A DNA stretch of 64,000 nt from CAZMNY01 sp964567745 (GCA_964567745.1 CAZMNY010000003.1:124001-188000); one strand, 5' to 3'. Counted from the stretch's first letter, positions 9,538 through 19,348 are shown. Made by a program: numbers and translations. The notes: generated by a model not told the origin, from the sequence alone.

Positions 9538-10941
9538 ATGAATCATCACCAACATGACGTGTCTCGCAGAGCGTTTCTCAAGAGAAGCGGCCTCGGATTC
9601 GGCTCGCTCGCCTTAGCCGACTTGCTTTGCCGCGACGGCCATGCTGTCGGTCCCGGCTCGCCAGGCACCCATTTCCCAGGCAAGGCGAAAAATGTAATTC
9701 ACGTGTTTCTGAATGGTGGGATGTCGCAAGTCGATTCGTTTGATCCGAAGCCGGAATTGACGAAGCGAGCGGGGGAGATGCTTCCGTTTCAGAATTTGCG
9801 AACAGAACGCAGAACAGGAGTCGCCCTGCCCTCGCCTTTCAAGTTCGAGAAGCATGGTGAAAGCGGAATTCCGATTAGCGACATCTTCCCGCACTTGTCG
9901 AAGTGCGCGGACGACTTGGCGGTGATTCGATCTATGAACGTCGAATTGCCTAACCACGAAATGTCGCTCATGCTGATGAACACAGGCCACCAGCGGCAGG
10001 TGCGCCCCAGTTTTGGGTCGTGGCTTACCTGGGGTATGGGGAACGAGAACCAAAATCTACCGGGGTTCGTCGCCCTGTGCCCCGGCGGACTTCCCGTCGG
10101 CGGCGCGGGCAATTGGCGTTCCGCGTTTCTTCCCGGTGCCTACCAAGGCACCCACGTCGATACATCCAAAACCGACCCAAAGCAGTTGATCGAATACGTT
10201 CACAACAACCGATTGACGCCGCGTGAACAGGAAGGACAATTCGAGCTGCTGAAGAAGCTGAACGCGAGACATCTCGCCGACCGGCCAGGCGAAGCGGCGC
10301 TGGAAGCCCGCATCCGTTCATTCGAGCTCGCGTATCGCATGCAAACGGAAGCGACCGACGCGTTCGACGTGCAACAGGAACCGAAGCGAATTCTGGAGAT
10401 GTATGGAGACGGCCCGCAGAACCGCCAGTTGCTGATGGCTCGGCGGCTCGTTGAACGCGGCGTCCGATTTGTGCAAACCTGGCACGGAAACATGCAACCC
10501 TGGGACAGCCATTCGAATATCAAAGCCAGCCATCGCAAAGTTGCCAGCCAGTGCGATCAAGGCCTGGCCGCTTTGCTCACCGACCTAAAGCAACGCGGTT
10601 TGCTCGACGAGACATTGGTGCTTTGTACTGGTGAATTCGGCCGAACGCCTTCCGTTGAATTAAGTCAAAACGGCGCCGGCGCGGTTCAAGGGCGCGACCA
10701 CAATCACTGGGGATTCTCGTTGTGGATGGCGGGCGGAGGCATTAAGGGCGGGACAATCTACGGCGCCACCGACGAGTTCGGATTCCGCGCCGTCGAGAAT
10801 CCTGTCTCGGCGCACGATCTGCACGCAACCATGCTGCACCTTCTCGGCTTCGACCACGAGCGGCTGACTTATCGATTCGCAAGCCGTGACTACCGTCTTA
10901 CCGATCTCGCCGGAAAAGTCGTCGACGCGGTCATTGCATGA
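9538..10941 (+). CDS. DUF1501 family protein, Tat-exported
   Basis: A 467-residue partner of the upstream PSD1 gene. The leader has the twin-arginine box SRRAFLKR (residues 8-15) followed by a hydrophobic stretch. Core landmarks of DUF1501 are visible: IHVFLNGGMSQVDSFDPKP near the mature N-terminus, WDSHSN, TGEFGRTP near residue 365, GRDHNHWGFSLWMAGGGIKGG, GATDEFG, and a C-terminal DLHATMLHLLGFDHERLTY box. These His/Asp-rich blocks are the conserved putative metal site of the alkaline-phosphatase-like fold. GAGAGATC just upstream of ATG 9538 fixes the start over a TTG ten codons earlier. Probably co-transcribed with 6625-9459. Biochemical activity not known. Confidence 0.93.
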   Translation: MNHHQHDVSRRAFLKRSGLGFGSLALADLLCRDGHAVGPGSPGTHFPGKAKNVIHVFLNGGMSQVDSFDPKPELTKRAGEMLPFQNLRTERRTGVALPSPFKFEKHGESGIPISDIFPHLSKCADDLAVIRSMNVELPNHEMSLMLMNTGHQRQVRPSFGSWLTWGMGNENQNLPGFVALCPGGLPVGGAGNWRSAFLPGAYQGTHVDTSKTDPKQLIEYVHNNRLTPREQEGQFELLKKLNARHLADRPGEAALEARIRSFELAYRMQTEATDAFDVQQEPKRILEMYGDGPQNRQLLMARRLVERGVRFVQTWHGNMQPWDSHSNIKASHRKVASQCDQGLAALLTDLKQRGLLDETLVLCTGEFGRTPSVELSQNGAGAVQGRDHNHWGFSLWMAGGGIKGGTIYGATDEFGFRAVENPVSAHDLHATMLHLLGFDHERLTYRFASRDYRLTDLAGKVVDAVIA

Positions 10942-10969
10942 TCTTAAGACGGGATGTCGCAACTCGCGA

Positions 10970-11286
10970 TTACATTCCTAGCATCATTCGGAATGCGACA
11001 CCAAAGCCGATATGCACAAACATGAAGATTCCGGCGATGAAAAACGATCGCTTTATCTCGACGCCGAATAGTGCGGAGACGGCTATGCCAAGTCAGCCGG
11101 CAGCGATTACGGTTCCGAGATAAATGCCCACTGGGCCGATTGCCACAGCACACCCAATCGCTAGTGCAGCGGTACCCAACGCCGCAACAACCGCCACAAT
11201 GGATGCTGTTCCGAAACCGATGTCCTCCTCATGAAACGTTTCAAGAGAATGACAAGAACTAAGGCGTCAATGATCAGTCCCAACAT
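10970..11286 (-). pseudogene. Small membrane protein gene, decayed (frameshift plus nonsense codon)
   Basis: Reading leftwards from ATG 11286, a first transmembrane segment (LGLIIDALVLVILLK) is clear. The frame is then lost at about 11223-11232; the neighbouring frame continues with EEDIGFGTASIVAVVAALG, a glycine/alanine-rich membrane segment, meets an in-frame TGA at 11093-11095, and goes on with GIAVSALFGVEIKRSFFIAG and a final hydrophobic segment to TAA at 10970. Rejoined, the product would be about 105 residues with three or four membrane segments. Two independent lesions make a real pseudogene much more likely than a sequencing error. Function unknown. It lies between a DUF1501 gene and a VOC protein gene. 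Confidence 0.75.
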
Positions 11287-11480
11287 AAACGTGTTTCTCC
11301 GCGCTGCCCATGCAAAGTCAAACGACCCCGCGGCACACACGCTGTTCGAGTAGCCGAATCTCGTTGAGCGTACGAATAGAATGCACGCAAGCCGCAGTTG
11401 CAATGACTTGGGCGGAGCAATTCCTCCTTGCCTCGTGCTGGTAAATCAGCCTCTCGGCTAACCGCGCTGCCGACCTACCC

Positions 11481-11885
11481 TTAGTCCGACCAATGTTCGC
11501 CGGGGCGATAGTTGGAAAAGAACCAACCATGTCCCTCGAGGTCTCTCACCATATAGCCGCGACAGCCAAAGTTCGCATCGGCAATCTCTTGAACGACCTC
11601 GGCGCCGTTGGTTTTGGCATGCTCATAGTGCGAGTCCGGATCGTCTGTGAACACGCAAACCGTTTGGCTTGTGCCGGTCAGAGATCTCGGCCCCACTCGA
11701 CAGTATTCGGGTTTGGGAGACGAGACCATAACCACCGCATTTCCGAAAGTTAGTTCGGAATGTATGACGGTACCGTCGGGACCAGGGACGACTAACCGCT
11801 GCTTGAAACCAAAAACGCGACAGAGCCACTCGATCGCTGCAGGGGCGTCATCGTAGGTCAATCCTATCGACATATCACTAGTCAT
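11481..11885 (-). CDS. VOC (glyoxalase/bleomycin-resistance) family protein
   Basis: A 134-residue single-domain protein of the vicinal oxygen chelate fold, close to the PhnB-like branch. It starts SIGLTYDDAPAAIEWLCRVFGF, the usual first beta-alpha unit, and has VIHSELTFGNAVVMV and a C-terminal GCRGYMVRDLEGHGWFFSNYRP, where the late Glu is a typical metal-site residue. I use ATG 11885, which has GGAG nine bases upstream and begins right at the fold; a longer frame to 11987 adds a Cys-rich tail unlike the family. VOC proteins bind a metal and act as isomerases, dioxygenases or resistance proteins; the substrate here cannot be predicted. Cytoplasmic. It stands alone on the minus strand. Confidence 0.88.
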   Translation of the reverse strand: MTSDMSIGLTYDDAPAAIEWLCRVFGFKQRLVVPGPDGTVIHSELTFGNAVVMVSSPKPEYCRVGPRSLTGTSQTVCVFTDDPDSHYEHAKTNGAEVVQEIADANFGCRGYMVRDLEGHGWFFSNYRPGEHWSD

Positions 11886-12104
11886 CGAACTGAACTCCAG
11901 CCATAACTGAGCCGCCATGCGACGATAAAGCCTTTGGTTCTGTGACGAAACAGAACACATAAAAACTAGCGAACATTGGCGCTTCATGCACTCGGACGCA
12001 CATCAAAAACGATCAGGCCGTTCGTCCAAAATTTCGGCCGATCCGCCACATTGGCACCAAGATAATTTACGATATGAGAAATGTATCCTGTCGAGATTTG
12101 ACAT

Positions 12105-15100
12105 ATGACAAGGCCTGCCCACCTGCTACTCGTCTTAGTCGTCGCTGCGTCGGCAAGCGTGCGCGCAGACGAAGGTGTCGAATTCTTCGAGAAGAAGATC
12201 CGCCCGGTACTGGTGAAGCATTGTCTTGAATGTCATTCCTCCGCGTCAGACGAGCCGAAAGGCGACTTGCTTGTCGATTTTCGAGACGGGTTGCGTAAGG
12301 GCGGAGAGACGGGTGCCGCCATCGTGCCCGGCAAACCGAGTGAAAGCTTACTGCTCGATGCATTGCGTTACGAACAGTTCGAGATGCCGCCGAAGAAGCA
12401 ATTGCCCGAAAGTGTGATTGCCGACTTCGAGCGTTGGATTCGAGCCGGGGCTGTTGACCCGAGAGACCATCCCCCCTCGCCCACCGACGCCGCGGCTTCA
12501 ACCTGGAAAGCTCAACTCGTCGAGCGCGGCAAGTGGTGGAGCTTGCAGCCGTTGAAACGCGTGTTGCCGCCGAACATCCGCGACTCGATTTGGTCGAAAG
12601 AACCCGTCGATCGCTTCGTTCGCTCGGCGCTCGACAAAGCCGGTTTGACTCCGGCCAAGCCAGTTCGCGCAGACATCGTCATGCGGCGGCTCGCATTCGT
12701 GCTAACCGGCTTGCCGCCCACGCCCGAACAAGTCGCGAAGTTTGCTCAGATTAATGACAAGAATGCTGACGCCGCGTTGGTTCAATTCGTAGATGAATTA
12801 CTCGAGTCGCCTCATTTTGGCGAACGGTTTGCGAGACACTGGATGGATGTTGTTCGTTACACGGACACTTACGGTTACGAATGGGACAATCCAGCAAAAG
12901 GATCTTGGGAGTACCGCGACTACTTGATCCGGGCGTTTAACGACGACGTTGGATTCGACCAGCTGATACGCGAACAAATTGCCGGCGACCTGTTAACCAA
13001 GCCGCGAATCAACAAAGGGGCCGGTGTTAACGAGAGTCTCATTGGCCCGATGTTCTTTCACTTGGGTGAACATCGTCACGGTGATAGCCTCGTCTTCAAT
13101 GGCGTCCATCAGGAAATGGTGAACAACAAGATCGACGCATTTTCAAAAGCGTTCCTCGCGATGACAGTCGCCTGCGCACGATGTCACGATCACAAACTCG
13201 ACGCGATTTCCCAAGCCGACTACTACGCGCTGGCGGGAGTGTTCATGTCGCCTCGCTGGACTGCGCGTTCGATCGACGCTCCCGGAAAGAACGACCAGTC
13301 GATTACCGAACTTTCTCGGCTACGCGGCGAAATTCGAAGTCGGCTGAGCAAACTGTGGTTATCGCAGAGCGGTCCATTGAGTTCCGGATTGACGCTGCAA
13401 GAATGGGCTGCCGAAAATCGCGCCATGTTGAAAGATGCAAAGATCGATGACGTCGCGTGGCCCGTCGCTCAGCTACTCGGCAACATGCCAAAGCCGCAAG
13501 ACGCGCCGGCCTCAGACGACGCTGCTGAACGCGCCGACAAGCCGGGCGATGCGATAGCGAAAACGTGGAGTCGATTGAAATCAAAATGGACGACTGCACG
13601 CGAGTCGAGACAAAAGGCGAACGCCGGAAGATTTACCGTACTCGCCGACTTCGCTGCGCCAGGGCTTCCCGATGGATGGAGCATGGACGGAGACGGCATC
13701 GCCAACGGATTCGTCACCTACGGCGAGCCGAGGATCAGCTTGAGCGGTGATGCGGTTTTGGCTGAGTTGCTTCCGCGTGGTTATCACACGCATGCGTTGT
13801 CGTCGAAGCTGGCCGGTGCGATTCGGCTCCCGGCACAAGACAAAACTGCCGGTCGTCAGCTCAGCTTGAAGCTGGCCGGCGGTGAATGGGCAGGCTGGAT
13901 GGTTGTGCCGCAGAACGCTTTTCAGACCGAACCGCTCACGTTTCTTGACGGCTCGGCGCCGCTGCAATGGAAAACGTTGGCGGATCGCGGCGTCAAGCCC
14001 GAACACGGGATCACGAGGATGCTCCCCGAAGTGATGACCGCTTCGCTGCACGCGAACTTTCCGCCTCGCACCGGTTTGGCTCGCGCCGGAAAAGCGACCC
14101 TCGCCCACAACGATGATGGACTCAACAAGCGTAGCTGGTTCAGCTTGACGGGGATCGTGGCGCATGACTCGGGCACCGCCCCACAAGACACGCTTGAACA
14201 TCTCGATCGCCTGTTCAACGACGAACCACCGAAATCAACACCAGATGCCTGGCGGAAAACGGCGTCGTGGTTTACAGCCGCTCTCAAACGCTGGGCAGCC
14301 AACGAGTCGACCGCGGCTGACGTGAAACTAATCAATTGGTTGCTCAAACATAAGTTAATCGTTAACGAGCAAGAAATCGACGCCGAGATTGCAACTCTGG
14401 TCGGTCGGTATCGCGAAATTGAATCGCGAATCGACTACCCGCGCAGCGCGATCAGCATGGACGAGCGAGGCGTCGAGCCGCTGGACTATCGGCTTAACGC
14501 CCGAGGCGATGTGTATCAGAACGGGCCGGAGATCCGCCGCAGCTTTCTCGAAGTATTCGCCGGGCGACACGGCGTGGCGAAAAGCGACACGAGCGGACGG
14601 CTCGAGTTGGCCGAGTATCTGAGTAGCCGGAAAAACACTCAAACTGCGCGAGTTTATGTTAATCGCGTTTGGCAGGCCGTGTTTGGCCAGGGCATTGTGG
14701 CGACGCCCAACGATTTCGGAAAGCTCGGCGCGCGCCCATCCCACCCTGAGCTTTTAGACTGGCTTGCAAACAAGTTTATGGAAGACGGTTGGTCGACTAA
14801 GAAGTTGGTCCGCCGGTTAGTGTTGAGCCAGACGTTTCGGCAAGAGGGAACAGTCACTCAAGCCGCGTCGGACCTGGATCCCCAAAACCATTTGTTGCAT
14901 CACTATCCGACGCGACGGCTTGAAGCTGAGGCGCTCCGAGACAGTTTGCTCGCCGTCTCAGGTCGACTCGACTCAAAGCAATTCGGCCCGCCCATCAATC
15001 CGCCGCGACTTGTCGATGACGGCGCGAAGCGTCTCTTCTCAGGCCCGACAGATGGCGATGGCAGACGCTCCATATATCTAAAGATGTCGATCATGGATCC

Positions 15101-15455
15101 ACCGAAATTTCTGGTCTGCTTTAACCTTCCCGACCTCAAATTGCCGACGGGCCGCCGAGACGTCACCAACAATCCCACTCAAGCCCTTGCCCTGCTCAAC
15201 GATCCCCTCGTCATCCAGCTCAGTCAACATTGGGCCGAACGAGTCGTCAGAGATGGCAAAACCATGCCGGAACAACGAATCCACCGCATGATCATTCGCG
15301 CGTTTGGCCGCGAGCCGAGTGACGACGAAATAAGCCGATGGACAGAGGCTGTAGAAAGCTTCGCAGAATCAAACGTGTTGATGGATGATAAGGCAGCTTG
15401 GGCCGAACTGGCTCATCTGTTCTTCAACACCAAAGAGTTTCTATACTACCGATAG
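12105..15455 (+). CDS. PSD1 protein: PSCyt1 - PSCyt2 (DUF1549) - PSD1 (DUF1553), long form
   Basis: A 1116-residue exported protein with a clean Sec signal (residues 1-21, VRA-DE). PSCyt1 carries C40-L-E-C-H and the EMPPKKQLP box; PSCyt2 begins near 165 (LAFVLTGLPPTPEQ) and contains RHWMDVVRYTDT and the second heme-type motif C357-A-R-C-H-D-H-K. A region of roughly 300 residues (about 470-770) between PSCyt2 and PSD1 is expanded compared with the 944-residue paralogue at 6625 and looks like a beta-rich insertion (VLADFAAPGLPDGWSMDG and following). PSD1 occupies about 800-1110 (RVYVNRVWQAVFGQGI, PNDFGKLGARPSHPELLDWLA). Its stop is two bases before the ATG of the DUF1501 partner, so translational coupling is likely. 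Confidence 0.93.
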   Translation: MTRPAHLLLVLVVAASASVRADEGVEFFEKKIRPVLVKHCLECHSSASDEPKGDLLVDFRDGLRKGGETGAAIVPGKPSESLLLDALRYEQFEMPPKKQLPESVIADFERWIRAGAVDPRDHPPSPTDAAASTWKAQLVERGKWWSLQPLKRVLPPNIRDSIWSKEPVDRFVRSALDKAGLTPAKPVRADIVMRRLAFVLTGLPPTPEQVAKFAQINDKNADAALVQFVDELLESPHFGERFARHWMDVVRYTDTYGYEWDNPAKGSWEYRDYLIRAFNDDVGFDQLIREQIAGDLLTKPRINKGAGVNESLIGPMFFHLGEHRHGDSLVFNGVHQEMVNNKIDAFSKAFLAMTVACARCHDHKLDAISQADYYALAGVFMSPRWTARSIDAPGKNDQSITELSRLRGEIRSRLSKLWLSQSGPLSSGLTLQEWAAENRAMLKDAKIDDVAWPVAQLLGNMPKPQDAPASDDAAERADKPGDAIAKTWSRLKSKWTTARESRQKANAGRFTVLADFAAPGLPDGWSMDGDGIANGFVTYGEPRISLSGDAVLAELLPRGYHTHALSSKLAGAIRLPAQDKTAGRQLSLKLAGGEWAGWMVVPQNAFQTEPLTFLDGSAPLQWKTLADRGVKPEHGITRMLPEVMTASLHANFPPRTGLARAGKATLAHNDDGLNKRSWFSLTGIVAHDSGTAPQDTLEHLDRLFNDEPPKSTPDAWRKTASWFTAALKRWAANESTAADVKLINWLLKHKLIVNEQEIDAEIATLVGRYREIESRIDYPRSAISMDERGVEPLDYRLNARGDVYQNGPEIRRSFLEVFAGRHGVAKSDTSGRLELAEYLSSRKNTQTARVYVNRVWQAVFGQGIVATPNDFGKLGARPSHPELLDWLANKFMEDGWSTKKLVRRLVLSQTFRQEGTVTQAASDLDPQNHLLHHYPTRRLEAEALRDSLLAVSGRLDSKQFGPPINPPRLVDDGAKRLFSGPTDGDGRRSIYLKMSIMDPPKFLVCFNLPDLKLPTGRRDVTNNPTQALALLNDPLVIQLSQHWAERVVRDGKTMPEQRIHRMIIRAFGREPSDDEISRWTEAVESFAESNVLMDDKAAWAELAHLFFNTKEFLYYR

Positions 15456-15457
15456 CC

Positions 15458-16906
15458 ATGAACAGAAATCTCTCAACTTCTAGTTGCCTGGGTCGCGTCG
15501 ACGCTGATGGGACTCGCCGCGGCTTTCTGAAGAATGCGTCAGCGGGGTTCGGCTGGTTGGCGCTCAACGGCCTGTTGTCGGATCCGGCGTTCTCGGGCGA
15601 CAAGCAAAAACGAAAACCCCATTTTTCGGCACGTGCTAAGAGTGTCGTATTCTGCTTCATGGATGGCGGCCCCAGCCATGTCGATACGTTCGATTTGAAG
15701 CCTATGTTGAAGAAGTTCGAAGGGAAACCGATCGGCGGCGACGCTGTCTCCAGGCGTTCGCAATCGAGTGCGGGCCGACTTTGGCTTGGCAGTCCCTGGC
15801 AATTCAAGCAGCGAGGGCAAAGCGGACTATGGGTAAGCGATCTGTTTCCTCGAATTGCAGAAGTTGCGGACGAGTTGTGTGTTGTGCGATCGATGGTTGG
15901 CGAGTTGCCGCTACACGGACAGCAAAATCTGCTTCTGCACACTGGCCGCATTCTGGGCCAAGCGCCAAGCGTTGGAGCGTGGGTCTCGTACGGACTTGGC
16001 AGCGAAAACCAGAATCTGCCCGGCTACGTGCTGCTCAACAACGATTGGGTGCCAAACGGCGGACTGGAGAATTTCGGAAGCTCGTTCCTTCCCGCCTCTC
16101 ACGCGGCGACGATGTTGAGACCGAAGGGGATCCCGGTCGACAACATTAAGCCAGCCAGTTCGCTGGACGTGCAGCGACGCAAACTGACTCTGCTCGCCGC
16201 ACAAGATCGCGACTTTGCCAACGTCGCGGCCAACCCCGGCACGATTGAGAGCGCGATCGCCAATTATGAAACGGCCTTCCGAATGCAGAGCGCCATTCCC
16301 GAGATCGCCGACATCGCTCGCGAGCCAGCGCATATTCACAAGCTCTATGGCGTTGACTCCAAAGACCAACATCAACAACTCTACGCGAGCCAGGCGCTTC
16401 GCGCGAGGCGACTTGTCGAATCGGGAGTTCGGTTTGTCGAAATCACGTGCCCGAGTTTCGATGGAAACAACTCACCCTGGGACCAGCATTCACAACTCAA
16501 GAAGAACCACGAAAAGAACGCGCGGGTCACCGAGCAATCGGTCGCGGCGCTCATCGTCGATCTCAAACAACGAGGCATGCTCGAGGACACGATCGTCGTT
16601 TGGGCCGGCGAGATGGGCCGCACGCCTCACACTCCCAAAGTGACGCCTACCTGCGGACGCGATCATCACGTCAACGGCTATTCGCTATTCATGGCCGGCG
16701 GCGGATTCAAGCGAGGCGTCGCCTACGGTCAGACGGACGAATTCGGAAACGGCGTTGTCGAAAACAAGCTTGATATCCACGACATCCACGCAACCATTCT
16801 GCACCGATTGGGAGTCGATCATCAACGGCTGACGTTCCGACACGGCGGCCGCGATCAACGACTGACCGACGTGCACGGCAGAGTAATCAACGAGCTGTTG
16901 GTTTAG
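15458..16906 (+). CDS. DUF1501 family protein, Tat-exported
   Basis: A 482-residue protein beginning two bases after the stop of the PSD1 gene. The Tat box is TRRGFLKNASAGFG at about residues 20-33, so the n-region is unusually long. The core has FCFMDGGPSHVDTFDLKP, SPWDQHSQ, AGEMGRTPHTP, CGRDHHVNGYSLFMAGGGFKRG, GQTDEFGN and DIHDIHATILHRLGVDHQRLTF, which match the His/Asp-rich blocks of the DUF1501 proteins at 9538 and 29178 one by one. An upstream in-frame TTG overlapping the PSD1 gene was rejected in favour of ATG 15458. Alkaline-phosphatase-like fold expected; activity unknown. Confidence 0.93.
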   Translation: MNRNLSTSSCLGRVDADGTRRGFLKNASAGFGWLALNGLLSDPAFSGDKQKRKPHFSARAKSVVFCFMDGGPSHVDTFDLKPMLKKFEGKPIGGDAVSRRSQSSAGRLWLGSPWQFKQRGQSGLWVSDLFPRIAEVADELCVVRSMVGELPLHGQQNLLLHTGRILGQAPSVGAWVSYGLGSENQNLPGYVLLNNDWVPNGGLENFGSSFLPASHAATMLRPKGIPVDNIKPASSLDVQRRKLTLLAAQDRDFANVAANPGTIESAIANYETAFRMQSAIPEIADIAREPAHIHKLYGVDSKDQHQQLYASQALRARRLVESGVRFVEITCPSFDGNNSPWDQHSQLKKNHEKNARVTEQSVAALIVDLKQRGMLEDTIVVWAGEMGRTPHTPKVTPTCGRDHHVNGYSLFMAGGGFKRGVAYGQTDEFGNGVVENKLDIHDIHATILHRLGVDHQRLTFRHGGRDQRLTDVHGRVINELLV

Positions 16907-16956
16907 CGTCGGACCAAATCCGTTAAACAGCTGCGACTGGATACGCTAACCTTGAT

Positions 16957-17403
16957 TTAGGGCGACTCGGCAACCAATACCGACTCGAGGCCGCGACGAA
17001 CTTCAGCGGGAATCGGCACGGATTGATTCGTTTCGCGATCGACCCAAACGTGAGTCATGTGGCCCCATCCAGCGGGCTCGTCGTCTCCCTTTAAAAACAC
17101 GCCGACGCCGCACTGCACCGAACTGTTTCCGATTCGCTCGACACGAAACGCTGTCTCGACAGATGCCGGGTGCGCAATCGATCGTCCGAAGGTGAACAGC
17201 GTCTCAACGGCAACAGGAATGATCGGCGTGTTGGGCATTTCAGGCCAATACTGACGAAAGAACTCGGTGACCGCCGTGTCCATCCAAGCGTTGTAGACAG
17301 CATTGTTGATATGGCCGTAGACGTCGTTGTCTTTCCACCGAGTTGTCACGTCGGCGAAGACGCGATAGTTATCACGCGATACGTTTTGTGGAAGATTGGG
17401 CAT
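16957..17403 (-). CDS. Acyl-CoA thioesterase, 4HBT hotdog family
   Basis: A 148-residue hotdog-fold protein. The signature TTRWKDNDVYGHINNAVYNAWMDTA (about residues 19-43) contains the catalytic Asp and the GHxNN helix start of the 4-hydroxybenzoyl-CoA thioesterase group; the C-terminal half has VAVETLFTFGRSI and WGHMTHVWVDRETN. Proteins of this kind (YbgC/FadM-like) hydrolyse short- to long-chain acyl-CoA in the cytoplasm. It lies 89 bases downstream of the sugar kinase gene on the same strand and may be the last gene of that operon, although the gap is large enough for its own promoter. The specific acyl-CoA is not predictable. Confidence 0.9.
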   Translation of the reverse strand: MPNLPQNVSRDNYRVFADVTTRWKDNDVYGHINNAVYNAWMDTAVTEFFRQYWPEMPNTPIIPVAVETLFTFGRSIAHPASVETAFRVERIGNSSVQCGVGVFLKGDDEPAGWGHMTHVWVDRETNQSVPIPAEVRRGLESVLVAESP

Positions 17404-17492
17404 TAGCTCACTGGTTCTCGTTGCGATCGTCGTCGCGTACTGCCGTCATTGGTCACCGCGCCGATGCGATCCCGCATGCCGACATGAATCAT

Positions 17493-18425
17493 TCAATCTA
17501 GAGCTTGTCTCGCAATCCGTACGGCACCCAATACGGGATCGGCAACAAGAGTCGGCTTTGGGGTGAGACCCTTGCGGGCAAGTTGATCGAGCAAGTTAGC
17601 TCGAACGGCATCGCGGCGAACAAGCACGCCGCCCGTCAATCCTAACGCAAAGCTGTCGCGAAAACCTAAGCCGTCTGCAATCGCGATCACCAATTCTGAC
17701 AGATCAACCGAAGCTTGAAGCTCAATCGCCTCGGCGACATCATCCCCCGCGTCGGCCGCTTGAAAGACCACTTGGGCGTATCCGGCGATCGTCGCGCGAT
17801 TGGTTGAATCAGAGTAGATTGTCGAAATCAGCTCGGACGGATGCCGCAAACTGAGGCGCTCGAGAAACAGTCCGAGCAATCGAGATCTAGGACGACGACC
17901 ATCGGCCATTTGCCCAGCGCAGCGAAGACCGCTCAGCGCGATTGCGTAACCGCTTCCTTCATCGCCGAACAGGTGCCCCCAACCACCGCAACGAGCTGTC
18001 TCGCCCGCGATGTTTCGGCCATAGGCGAACGAACCCGTGCCGGAGATTACGGCGATACCACAACCGTCAGCGGATGCGGCAGACAACACCGGCGCCGCGT
18101 CGTGCACCACTTTGACGCGTTCGGCGAGCTGAACCTGCACGGCCCATTTGCGAATCGCTTCTCGCTCGTCATCGCGACCGCTTCCGGCCAGAGCGAGGCA
18201 TGCGCTGGCGAGTCGAAAGCGCTCAAGTTTCGCATCTTTAAACGCCGTCTCGACCGCACGGCTCAGATTTTCTTTCGCCGCCTCAGCGCCAAGCGAGCGA
18301 ATATTGGACGGCCCCGCCACGCCGCGCCCGACGACTTCATCAGCCGCGTCGGGTTGCGCTGTCGACAGCCAAGCAACCGTTTTGGTGCCTCCGCCATCGA
18401 CGCCAAGCACGAGCGGGTTGCTCAT
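17493..18425 (-). CDS. N-acetylglucosamine / N-acetylmuramate kinase-like ATPase (BadF/BadG family)
   Basis: A 310-residue ASKHA-fold sugar kinase. GVDGGGTKT at residues 8-16 is the phosphate-1 loop, ISGTGSFAYGR near 125-135 the phosphate-2 loop, GDEGSGYAIA near 152 and LTGGVLVRRD near 265 the adenosine region, in the order expected for the eukaryotic GlcNAc-kinase-like family. ATG 18425 overlaps the TGA of murQ by four bases (ATGA), so the two are translationally coupled. With MurQ producing GlcNAc-6-P from MurNAc-6-P, this kinase most plausibly phosphorylates MurNAc and/or GlcNAc taken up or released from peptidoglycan. That substrate is an inference from context; the family also includes glucosamine kinases. 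Confidence 0.88.
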   Translation of the reverse strand: MSNPLVLGVDGGGTKTVAWLSTAQPDAADEVVGRGVAGPSNIRSLGAEAAKENLSRAVETAFKDAKLERFRLASACLALAGSGRDDEREAIRKWAVQVQLAERVKVVHDAAPVLSAASADGCGIAVISGTGSFAYGRNIAGETARCGGWGHLFGDEGSGYAIALSGLRCAGQMADGRRPRSRLLGLFLERLSLRHPSELISTIYSDSTNRATIAGYAQVVFQAADAGDDVAEAIELQASVDLSELVIAIADGLGFRDSFALGLTGGVLVRRDAVRANLLDQLARKGLTPKPTLVADPVLGAVRIARQALD

Positions 18426-19348
18426 TCGATCGATTCTCCCGCTTCAAGCACGCCGCGCAGGTGACCGCCATTTTCTTCAATGCGTTTGCGGGCCTGCTCA
18501 GCTGAAAGGCCGCAGTGCTGCGCGACAATCGCCGTCTTGACTTCCCCGTCGCATTGCTCGAGCAATCCTTGAGCGTCAGACTCATCGACACCGGTCAACT
18601 CCGCGACGATTCGCCTGGAGCGGTGGGTGAGTTTCTCGTTGGTCGCGCGAAGGTCGATCATCAGATTTCCGTACGTCTTGCCCATCCTCACCATCGCGCC
18701 GGTCGTGAGCATGTTGAGCACCATCTTGGTCGCGGTCCCCGCCTTGAGACGTGTCGATCCGCTGACAACTTCGGGACCGACAACTGGCACGATCATCAAT
18801 TCGGACACGGCTTCCAACGCCGAATCGGGATTGCAACTAAAGCCGATCGAAAAAGCGCCGATGCTCTTGGCGTATTCCAGACCACCGATCACGTAGGGAG
18901 TCCGCCCGCTCGTTGCGATACCGACAACGACATCGTTCGCCTTGAGCGAAGCCGCTTGCAAGTCGCGCCGCCCACCGGCCGGATCGTCCTCAGCGCCCTC
19001 GATGGCTCGGCGAAGCGCATCGTATCCGCCGGCGATCAAACCGACGACCATCTCCGGCGGCGTACTAAACGTTGGCGGGCATTCGCTGGCGTCGAGTACC
19101 CCCAAACGGCCCGATGTCCCGGCACCCATGTAAATCAACCGACCTCCCCGCCTCAAGCGATCGGCAATCACATCGATAGCTCGTGCAATGGATTCCGATT
19201 GAGTCGCCACGGCATCGGCGACCTGGCGATCTTCGGAATTGATCAGCCGCACGATTTCAACGGCAGACTGGCTGTCAATCGATTCGGAAGCCGGATTCCG
19301 GCCCTCAGTCGTAAGTCGCGCCAAGCCGTCGGATTCTTGTTCGTTCAT
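18422..19348 (-). CDS. murQ: N-acetylmuramic acid 6-phosphate etherase MurQ
   Basis: Cleaves the lactyl ether of MurNAc-6-phosphate to GlcNAc-6-phosphate and D-lactate in the cytoplasm, the committed step of MurNAc salvage. The 308-residue length is normal. LTTEGRNPAS (12-21), the SIS-domain sugar-phosphate site YMGAGTSGRLGVLDASECPPTF (starting near 72), EGAEDD (near 116, with one catalytic Glu; the other is in the SECPPTF box) and ATSGRTPYVIGGL all match MurQ. The C-terminal UBA-like helical segment (AIVAQHCGLSAEQARKRI) is also typical. It sits between the nucleoside-hydrolase-like gene (11 bases upstream) and the kinase (4-base overlap), forming a compact operon. Its presence supports peptidoglycan turnover in this planctomycete. 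Confidence 0.97.
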   Translation of the reverse strand: MNEQESDGLARLTTEGRNPASESIDSQSAVEIVRLINSEDRQVADAVATQSESIARAIDVIADRLRRGGRLIYMGAGTSGRLGVLDASECPPTFSTPPEMVVGLIAGGYDALRRAIEGAEDDPAGGRRDLQAASLKANDVVVGIATSGRTPYVIGGLEYAKSIGAFSIGFSCNPDSALEAVSELMIVPVVGPEVVSGSTRLKAGTATKMVLNMLTTGAMVRMGKTYGNLMIDLRATNEKLTHRSRRIVAELTGVDESDAQGLLEQCDGEVKTAIVAQHCGLSAEQARKRIEENGGHLRGVLEAGESIE

